Origin: Bacteroidales bacterium
GTDB taxonomy: Bacteria; Bacteroidota; Bacteroidia; Bacteroidales; P3
NCBI GenBank assembly: GCA_017480245.1
Contig: JAFVBA010000007.1
Coordinates: 1-38,337 of the forward strand
Length of the DNA stretch: 38,337 nt
Reading direction: 5' to 3'
Shown: in pieces, positions 33,343-38,337 of the stretch
Layout of the letters: every line of letters starts with the position of its first letter
Position numbering within the stretch: the first letter of the stretch is position 1
Notes under the pieces: model-generated
Database searches by the model: none
What the model was told of the DNA's origin: nothing
What the model saw: only the letters and a program-made list of their open reading frames with translations
Position numbers and translations under genes: made by a program

Positions 33343-34632
33343 TTATAGATTTAAAGCCTCAAATTTGCTCATTTCGGTTTTCTTTAATTCATCAACGACT
33401 GACATATAAGGTTTCATTGCAGTCAGAGAACTATGACCTGTAAATTTCATAATAACATTAGTATCCATTCCTAACGTCATAGCCGTTACTACAAATGTTC
33501 TACGTGCTGCGTGCGAAGATATTACTTCGTACTTAGGTTTTGATTCTTCATATTTTTTATTACCTTGATAGTATGCAAAATGAACAGGGGCATCTATACC
33601 AATCTTTTTAGCGATTATTTTCAAGTAATCATTCATTGGTTGATTTTCTATAACAGGCAAAGCAAAAGTTTTATCATAATTCTTATATTTCTCAAGAATA
33701 TTTTTTGCAAAACTATTGAGGTTTATCGTAATGGTATCACTCGTCTTTTGTGTTACAACTCTGATAATATCATCCGTAATATCTTTATGTTTCAACTTTT
33801 TAACATCAGAATGCCTTAAACCGGTGAAACAACAAAAAGCAAATACATCCCTTATCCTTTCCAAGTTTTCCTCTTTTGCAGGGAATTTATAATTTATCCA
33901 AAGCTTCAGTTCTTCTTTTGTTAAAAAAATTATTTCCTTATCTCCTACAATAGTTTTGAATTTGGGTTGAAAAGATTCATATAAATGATTTTTCCAATAT
34001 CCAGAACGATTACACCAACGCAAAAAGTTTTTTGTTTGGTCAATACGCTTCTTTGCCGTAGAATTTTTAAGATTTCCCCCTTTCGGACTTGTAAGCCAAA
34101 AACTAAAATCGGCAAGAGTTGCATCACTCAAATAAGATAAAGTAACATCTTTGTTCCAAGATTGAAAAGTTCTTTTAAGATTATTAAAATGTTTTACAAC
34201 ATCATTTGTCCAAGACCTTATACTTTGTTCTGATGAAATAAAATCCGTTATAGCCTGCTCCACAGTTTTTTGGTCGGGACGTAATTCTTCGGTCGCTCTG
34301 TGTCGTGCAGTTCTTTTTGTTGCTTTAAGAAAATCATCTTTGACTTGTTGCATTGTAGGGACATATTTACGGACAATCTCATACTTTGTAAAGATTTCAT
34401 CCATAATATCCGAATACACCGAAAGAGCTTTATTAATCTCTTTGGCTTTCTTCCCTTTTAAAGACACATATCCGTCTTTTACACGTTGAGCGTCCTTATC
34501 CCAATGTTCGTCATCAACCGTAAAACCCGTAGCAAAAGTATGCCTTCTGTTGTCAAAACACAACTGCAAAAAAATATACTTTGTATCGTTTCTTTTAAGA
34601 AGAACAAATTTGTTTGAACGCTTTATCTCCAT
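33343..34632 (-). CDS. Tyrosine site-specific recombinase (integrase)
   Basis: A 429-residue integrase of the Bacteroidetes mobile-element type. The N-terminal arm-binding-like domain (residues of about 10-100) is followed by a SAM-like core-binding domain (about 120-215). The catalytic domain has R273 (FTGLRHSDV), a candidate Lys K296, H374 and R377 (SSHAARRTF), H400 (FTGHSS) and the nucleophile Y409 (MKPYMSV). All catalytic residues are intact. By family knowledge it would integrate and excise the element that follows. It is the outermost gene at the left end, with two HTH genes immediately upstream on the same strand. Confidence 0.95.
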   Translation of the reverse strand: MEIKRSNKFVLLKRNDTKYIFLQLCFDNRRHTFATGFTVDDEHWDKDAQRVKDGYVSLKGKKAKEINKALSVYSDIMDEIFTKYEIVRKYVPTMQQVKDDFLKATKRTARHRATEELRPDQKTVEQAITDFISSEQSIRSWTNDVVKHFNNLKRTFQSWNKDVTLSYLSDATLADFSFWLTSPKGGNLKNSTAKKRIDQTKNFLRWCNRSGYWKNHLYESFQPKFKTIVGDKEIIFLTKEELKLWINYKFPAKEENLERIRDVFAFCCFTGLRHSDVKKLKHKDITDDIIRVVTQKTSDTITINLNSFAKNILEKYKNYDKTFALPVIENQPMNDYLKIIAKKIGIDAPVHFAYYQGNKKYEESKPKYEVISSHAARRTFVVTAMTLGMDTNVIMKFTGHSSLTAMKPYMSVVDELKKTEMSKFEALNL

Positions 34633-34655
34633 TTTACTGAAATTTGATTTATAAT

Positions 34656-34970
34656 TTACTGTAACTTATTTACAAGTTTTTCTATCGTCTTTTGCTGACT
34701 TTCTATTATTGATAAAAGTTGTCCCTCCCGTTGTTCCCATAATATACCCTGTTCTTTTTCTTGTTGTTCTAAAGTTATATTCTTTTGAATAACGTTGCTT
34801 ACTTCCTCCTGCGAATTTTCTAACTTGGATAGATTGCTGTTAGATATTCTCTTTGTCTTGCCAGACTCCCAATATACAACAGTATTAAGATGGACACCCA
34901 ACTTTTTTGCAAATTCTGATTGGGTTAAACCTAATGCTGTTCTTATCCGTTTTACTTCTGATGAGGTCAT
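34656..34970 (-). CDS. XRE-family HTH regulator with C-terminal coiled coil
   Basis: A 104-residue protein. Residues 1-50 (SSEVKRIRTALGLTQSEFAKKLGVHLNTVVYWESGK) are a classic Xre/Cro helix-turn-helix with TQSEFAKKLGV as first helices. Residues of about 60-104 are Glu/Gln-rich, SNVIQKNITLEQQEKEQ...ESQQKTIEKLVNKLQ, predicted coiled coil. It lies 23 bp upstream of the integrase and may regulate it. Confidence 0.88.
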   Translation of the reverse strand: MTSSEVKRIRTALGLTQSEFAKKLGVHLNTVVYWESGKTKRISNSNLSKLENSQEEVSNVIQKNITLEQQEKEQGILWEQREGQLLSIIESQQKTIEKLVNKLQ

Positions 34971-35067
34971 ATATTTTATTATTATTTAATCAATGTCAAT
35001 GATAATAATAAACATTGTTTATCGTTAATAATATGCTTTGAAAAAATCGGACATTTGCTTTAAATCA

Positions 35068-35457
35068 CTATAATTGTAATTCTACTTCTGACGATAAGGA
35101 GTTTGTAGGGACAATAGTCGCATTCTGAAAATCCGAATTATTAGGAATTTTCTTTAATAATTCCTTTATTGTCTGCTGTTGCTCCGAAATTGTATTCATA
35201 TAAAAGTTTCTTTCCTCATTCCATTTTTGTTCGTTTTGAACAGTAATGGCATGAGTTGTGTCTTCTTCAAAGAAAAGCCAATCTAATGAGATACTCTCCT
35301 CTTGACATTTCGTAAATAATTTGTCAAAATCTACCGAATTTCTGACTTTCCAACCGCTTAAAGTGGCTTTGGTTACACCCAAAAAGTCTGCCAATTCCGT
35401 ATCGTACCTCATTTTTTTCAACTTCTTTAACTTATTTAAAATCAACGTCCAATCCAT
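35068..35457 (-). CDS. CI-repressor-like HTH protein with coiled-coil tail
   Basis: A 129-residue protein. LNKLKKLKKMRYDTELADFLGVTKATLSGWKVRNSVDFDKLFTKCQEESISLDWLFF is the pattern of phage CI N-terminal domains (Phage_CI_repr), where LDWLFF is a hallmark. No LexA-like peptidase domain follows; instead the tail NEERNFYMNTISEQQQTIKELLKK is coiled coil, like its neighbour. Such short repressors rely on another mechanism than RecA-induced self-cleavage (inference). An operator-like array lies immediately upstream at 35483-35570. Confidence 0.85.
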   Translation of the reverse strand: MDWTLILNKLKKLKKMRYDTELADFLGVTKATLSGWKVRNSVDFDKLFTKCQEESISLDWLFFEEDTTHAITVQNEQKWNEERNFYMNTISEQQQTIKELLKKIPNNSDFQNATIVPTNSLSSEVELQL

Positions 35458-35482
35458 ATAAATAAAATTTTTATTTAAAAAT

Positions 35483-35570
35483 AATCAATAAATATTGATT
35501 TATCAAAATAATATTGATTATTTGCAACGTAAATATTGGCAGAATTTTAAATGTAAATACAATATTTACG
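35483..35570. promoter_or_regulatory. Operator-like palindrome array between divergent element genes
   Basis: AATCAATA-AA... palindrome AATCAATAAATATTGATT at 35483-35500, a related ATCAA...TTGAT site at 35502-35518, and an inverted pair CGTAAATATTG (35528-35538) / CAATATTTACG (35560-35570). These lie between the CI-like gene and the first plus-strand gene, where a lysogeny-type switch would be expected. Confidence 0.65.
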
Positions 35571-35657
35571 ATTATGCAAAATTATAATATTTTTCAGAAT
35601 AGACAAAGAATATATTATAAAATTTACAATATAATTACAATAAAAATTATAATAACT

Positions 35658-35999
35658 ATGCAAACAAATGAAATAGAGCAGAACGGAGGAATAGAGATAA
35701 TTGACCGTTCTAAAGGGTGGGAAAAAGGAAAAGAGTATATTATTAATACTCACGGCAAACTTATGTACAATGCTGTACGAGCAAGAATAATAGCGGAAGT
35801 ACCTCTGTACAGACGGCAGGATTACCGTTTATATATGAAAGGAATGTATATTATGTCGGCAGACAAGATATACAAGATTGAGAAGATATTGGAGTATTAC
35901 AAGATTTCGCCGTCAGATTTTTGGGGTTCAGTCGTACAAACAAATAATTCTGCGGAAAAGGATGAGGTATTAGAGAGTGAGAGTTTAAAACAATTATAG
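35658..35999 (+). CDS. Small hypothetical protein of the integrative element
   Basis: A 113-residue protein of unknown family. The frame is open from 35514 but that part overlaps the operator array; ATG 35658 (MQTNEIEQNGGIEII) is chosen. Features are a conserved-looking GKLMYNAVRARIIAEVPLYRRQDYRLYMKG, a Tyr/Arg-rich basic middle, and IYKIEKILEYYKISPSDFWG, a helix pattern that could be half of an HTH. It is the first plus-strand gene facing the repressor-type gene, the place of an early regulator. Confidence 0.6.
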   Translation: MQTNEIEQNGGIEIIDRSKGWEKGKEYIINTHGKLMYNAVRARIIAEVPLYRRQDYRLYMKGMYIMSADKIYKIEKILEYYKISPSDFWGSVVQTNNSAEKDEVLESESLKQL

Positions 36000-36028
36000 G
36001 AAAATAAAAAACATAAAAGAAGAAAATA

Positions 36029-36044
36029 AGGAGATAACACTATG
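36029..36044 (+). promoter_or_regulatory. Strong Shine-Dalgarno, copy 1 of AGGAGATAACACTATG
   Basis: AGGAGATAACACTATG ends in the start codon of the DUF3853-like gene. An identical 16-mer precedes the next gene. Strong SD sites are uncommon in Bacteroidetes, so these look like element-specific translation signals. Confidence 0.8.
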
Positions 36045-36416
36045 CAAAGAACGACAATAACATTTGACGAAAATACTCCGATGGGAGCATTGCCCGTATC
36101 TATCGTAAAAGAAATAGTTACGAGTGCGTGCAGTGATTTTCTTGACAACTATATGGAACGTGTCAATGAAAACAACGACAGAGGAAAAAGACTAAAAGGT
36201 ATGCCGGCACTATGTGAAGCATTAGGCTGCGGAAAAGATAAGTTTCTTTCGGAAGTAGCCAAAGGCAATTTAGACGGTGTGGCTTTTCAGATGACCAAAG
36301 GCGGTATTTGGTACGGTTATGAAAAAGACTTGCAACGTAAAGCGGCGGAACTATATGCCTGCCGCAGAAAAAAGATTAGACAAGCACAACAAGATTTAGA
36401 AGAAGATGATGAATAG
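36042..36416 (+). CDS. DUF3853-like small DNA-binding candidate
   Basis: A 124-residue protein. The centre, KGMPALCEALGCGKDKFLSEVAKGNLDGVAFQMTKGGIWYGYEKDL, matches the pattern of DUF3853/excisionase-like proteins of Bacteroides elements: a winged-helix layout with LxxxLGC, then a strand-turn-strand. The N-terminus includes VKEIVTSACSDFLDNYMERVNEN, a helix. The tail ACRRKKIRQAQQDLEEDDE is charged. Comparison is from memory of the family, so treat as tentative. It could direct excision or control the integrase. Confidence 0.6.
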   Translation: MQRTTITFDENTPMGALPVSIVKEIVTSACSDFLDNYMERVNENNDRGKRLKGMPALCEALGCGKDKFLSEVAKGNLDGVAFQMTKGGIWYGYEKDLQRKAAELYACRRKKIRQAQQDLEEDDE

Positions 36417-36442
36417 AAAATAATTGAACCCTTAACAATAAT

Positions 36443-36458
36443 AGGAGATAACACTATG
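36443..36458 (+). promoter_or_regulatory. Strong Shine-Dalgarno, copy 2 of AGGAGATAACACTATG
   Basis: Identical to the sequence at 36029-36044, here ending in the start codon of the DUF4373 gene. It fixes the start at 36456. Confidence 0.8.
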
Positions 36459-37508
36459 AAACGGGTGAATTATTTTTCGCACGATAATAATGCACGCAAT
36501 GATGAGAAACTTTTGCGTGTAAGAATGGATATGGGTTGGAAAGGTGTAGGGTTGTATTGGGCAATAATAGAGATGATGGATAATACTGAAGACGGACTGT
36601 TACTTGCAGATTGGAAACTTTTAGCCGTTCAGTTGATGTCAAAAGACCGCAATATCGTGCAACAAATTGCAAGAATATGTACGGAATTTGCATTATTTGA
36701 ATTTACGGATGACAAGAAAAAAATTTTCAGTGCATCGTTCTTGCGGAGAAAAGAAGAGGTTAAAAAGTTGTCAAGTATCAGAAGTTCAGCAGGAAAGAAA
36801 GGAATGGAGAGTAGATACAATGATAACAAAAGTATAACAGACGAAGCACAAAGTGATAACAAAAGTATAACAAAATCTAACAATAAAAATATAAATAATA
36901 GTATAGATACTATTATAAAAGAAAAAGATATTGATAAATCAATATCTAAACAGAAAAAAGAAAATGATGACGATGTCATCATAAAAGAAATTTCCGACAA
37001 CTGTACCACCGCCGACAATTCAAATTTAAAAATTTTTGAAGGACAAGATGATGCCCAAAACAATGCGGAAAAACCTCCGAATGTTGAAAAAATAGAAATA
37101 AAAAATTTTGCGTTGAAATTTCAGAAACCGCAAAAAGACGAAAATCAGAAAAACCGGACTGATTGGAACGGAAACGATGAAAAACGTTTTTGTGAGAACT
37201 TGGAGATTGTCGTCAAAGAGGATTCGTGGAAAAAACTCAGTGCAAGAAAGTACGCTGTCTTTACTGATGAAGAAAAACAAGATTTGAAAGATGAGTTTAT
37301 ATTGCGGAACAGCAAAGAAGCAAAATATACGGGAATTTATTTTGACAGGGCTTTTCAGAATAATCAACGGCAACATTTTATAAATTTCCTTGAAAAGAAA
37401 TTGGCAGAAAAACAAAGAAATCATAAAAACCAAGACAATGGAACTGACGGATTTAATACAAAACACGTTGGCAGTGAATACAAGACAAAATTTACAACAG
37501 ACTTGTAA
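36456..37508 (+). CDS. DUF4373 (Lin1244/Lin1753-like) replication-associated protein
   Basis: A 350-residue protein. Residues of about 1-105 (YFSHDNNARNDEKLLRVRMDMGWKGVGLYWAIIEMM...) match the DUF4373/Lin1244-Lin1753 N-terminal domain, typical of primosomal or replication-initiation proteins of Bacteroidetes and Firmicutes elements and phages. Residues of about 108-215 are a low-complexity linker rich in Asn, Lys, Ser and Asp with KSITDEAQSDNKSITKS repeats. The C-terminal 130 residues (WNGNDEKRFCENLEI...FILRNSKEAKYTGIYFDRAFQNNQRQHFINFLEKK) are helical. Its end overlaps the helicase loader gene if that starts at 37438. Confidence 0.8.
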   Translation: MKRVNYFSHDNNARNDEKLLRVRMDMGWKGVGLYWAIIEMMDNTEDGLLLADWKLLAVQLMSKDRNIVQQIARICTEFALFEFTDDKKKIFSASFLRRKEEVKKLSSIRSSAGKKGMESRYNDNKSITDEAQSDNKSITKSNNKNINNSIDTIIKEKDIDKSISKQKKENDDDVIIKEISDNCTTADNSNLKIFEGQDDAQNNAEKPPNVEKIEIKNFALKFQKPQKDENQKNRTDWNGNDEKRFCENLEIVVKEDSWKKLSARKYAVFTDEEKQDLKDEFILRNSKEAKYTGIYFDRAFQNNQRQHFINFLEKKLAEKQRNHKNQDNGTDGFNTKHVGSEYKTKFTTDL

Positions 37509-38094
37509 AGTCAATATGCCAACAGATGAGGTAGCAAAATTAATAGCCATATCTTACAAAAGTATTGTGGAAGAAAGAGGGCGGAAGTTTATAAATTCAA
37601 CTGCCTTGCAGGAAAACATTAAAAAGACAGCAAAGTGGCTGACAGAAAGCAGTAAGAACTTCCTATTTTTAGCAGGAACGGTAGGTAACGGTAAAACTAC
37701 ACTTGTCAAGGCGATGATACGTTTTTTCAATGCTTACATAACAGCAGAACATAAAGATAACTACTACCGAGAATTCTTCACCTCAACGGATGAAACGGAA
37801 CTTTGTTATTTGGCAAGAAGTGATGAAGCAAGGTTTCAAGAATTGAAAAAGGTGCGGAAACTTTTTATTGACGATGCCGGAACGGAAAAACTTTCATCAG
37901 TAAAGAATTTTGGAAATGAAATATCTCCATTTACGGAAGTATTATCGTGGAGATATGAAAAAAACTATCCAACAATAATAACATCAAATCTGACATTAGA
38001 GCAGATACAAGAACATTACGGAATGCGGATATACGACAGGATTTGTGAATTTAATAAAATCATCTTCAACGAAAAATCCTATCGGCAGATATAA
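37438..38094 (+). CDS. DnaC/IstB-like ATPase, helicase loader
   Basis: A 218-residue AAA+ ATPase. Walker A is GTVGNGKTT (residues 80-88), Walker B is KLFIDDAGTE (141-150), sensor TIITSNLT follows, and RIYDRICEFNKII ends like DnaC family proteins. The family loads the replicative helicase. The start is ambiguous: ATG 37438 overlaps the upstream gene by 71 bp, ATG 37516 (MPTDEV) begins 8 bp after its stop. Both keep the ATPase domain. With the DUF4373 protein it would form a replication module of the element. Confidence 0.85.
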   Translation: MELTDLIQNTLAVNTRQNLQQTCKVNMPTDEVAKLIAISYKSIVEERGRKFINSTALQENIKKTAKWLTESSKNFLFLAGTVGNGKTTLVKAMIRFFNAYITAEHKDNYYREFFTSTDETELCYLARSDEARFQELKKVRKLFIDDAGTEKLSSVKNFGNEISPFTEVLSWRYEKNYPTIITSNLTLEQIQEHYGMRIYDRICEFNKIIFNEKSYRQI

Positions 38095-38110
38095 ATTTGT
38101 TTAAAATGTT

Positions 38111-38140
38111 TTGTCAGGAAAAGAAAAAGTTGTAACTTTG
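38111..38140 (+). promoter_or_regulatory. Promoter in front of the RHS fragment
   Basis: TTG (38111-38113), 19-nt spacer, TAACTTTG (38133-38140), a canonical Bacteroidetes promoter only 17 bp after the helicase loader stop codon. Confidence 0.75.
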
Positions 38141-38171
38141 GCATTGGGAAAAACAATAGATTTTTTTTAAA

Positions 38172-38337
38172 TTGAACACCTCAAAATTGACATATTATCC
38201 TAATTATCAGACAACTTACAAAGTTTGTTTTGCTTATTCTTTTAACGGAAAAGAAAAAGACTATGAAAGTGGCTTTCATTACTACGGTTCAAGGTACTAT
38301 AATAGCGAATTAAGTATGTGGCTTTCAACAGACCCAA
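38172..38337 (+). CDS. RHS repeat-associated core domain protein, truncated by the window end
   Basis: The frame is open from 38160 to the window end. It reads TYYPNYQTTYKVCFAYSFNGKEKDYESGFHYYGSRYYNSELSMWLSTDP. FNGKEKDxESGxxYYGxRYYxxxLxxWLSxDP is the hallmark of the RHS core that normally ends the large YD-repeat shell and precedes a variable toxin C-terminus. Here no YD-repeat region precedes it; an in-frame stop (TAG at 38157) lies 5' and the nearest start is TTG 38172. It is therefore an orphan core with its own promoter. The variable C-terminus is outside the window. Annotated as CDS rather than pseudogene because of the promoter. Confidence 0.7.
   Translation, partial: MNTSKLTYYPNYQTTYKVCFAYSFNGKEKDYESGFHYYGSRYYNSELSMWLSTDP

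Overview
The window is an AT-rich chromosomal segment from a member of the Bacteroidota, most likely order Bacteroidales. Three things point there. First, a giant secreted protein carries a type IX secretion (T9SS) C-terminal sorting domain. Second, many genes are preceded by the Bacteroidetes promoter pattern TTG - about 19 nt - TAnnTTTG. Third, Shine-Dalgarno sequences are sparse. The species cannot be named from the sequence alone.

Left region (1-10073): a short piece that looks like the end of an insertion sequence, then one 2990-residue, minus-strand surface protein built of MAM/jelly-roll-like and fibronectin III-like modules. Behind its promoter lies a 730-bp intergenic region with a dense cluster of AACGTT boxes.

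Central-left region (10074-21206): an F-type ATP synthase cluster on the minus strand, atpE-atpF-atpH-atpA, then atpG-nadB-LRR protein. About 4.9 kb separates atpA from atpG. That stretch holds accessory genes (AAA ATPase with winged helix, small membrane protein, small HTH protein, orphan MNT nucleotidyltransferase, MORN-repeat lipoprotein or secreted protein), a candidate structured RNA, a MITE-like inverted-repeat element and a family of GGCAGAC hairpin repeats. atpB, atpD and atpC are not in the window.

Central-right region (21575-32277): core housekeeping genes. These are a Nim/PNPOx-like flavoprotein, rsgA with an initiator tRNA just upstream, an RluB-type pseudouridine synthase, a CapD-like nucleotide-sugar dehydratase, a small membrane protein, dnaE and queG. 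The leaders of the RluB-type gene and of dnaE each contain one copy of a 109-bp element bounded by GCCGCC/GGCGGC. Inside it are three A/T-tract palindromes whose centres are exactly 22 bp apart in both copies, which predicts intrinsically curved DNA. I consider it the best candidate for an undescribed element here.

Right region (32278-38337): a frameshifted secreted-protein gene, then the left part of an integrative element. The element holds a tyrosine integrase, two HTH regulators with coiled-coil tails facing an operator-like palindrome array, a small unknown protein, a DUF3853-like protein, a DUF4373-type replication protein and a DnaC-like helicase loader. After these comes an RHS core fragment with its own canonical promoter, cut by the window end. 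The right boundary of the element is outside the window.
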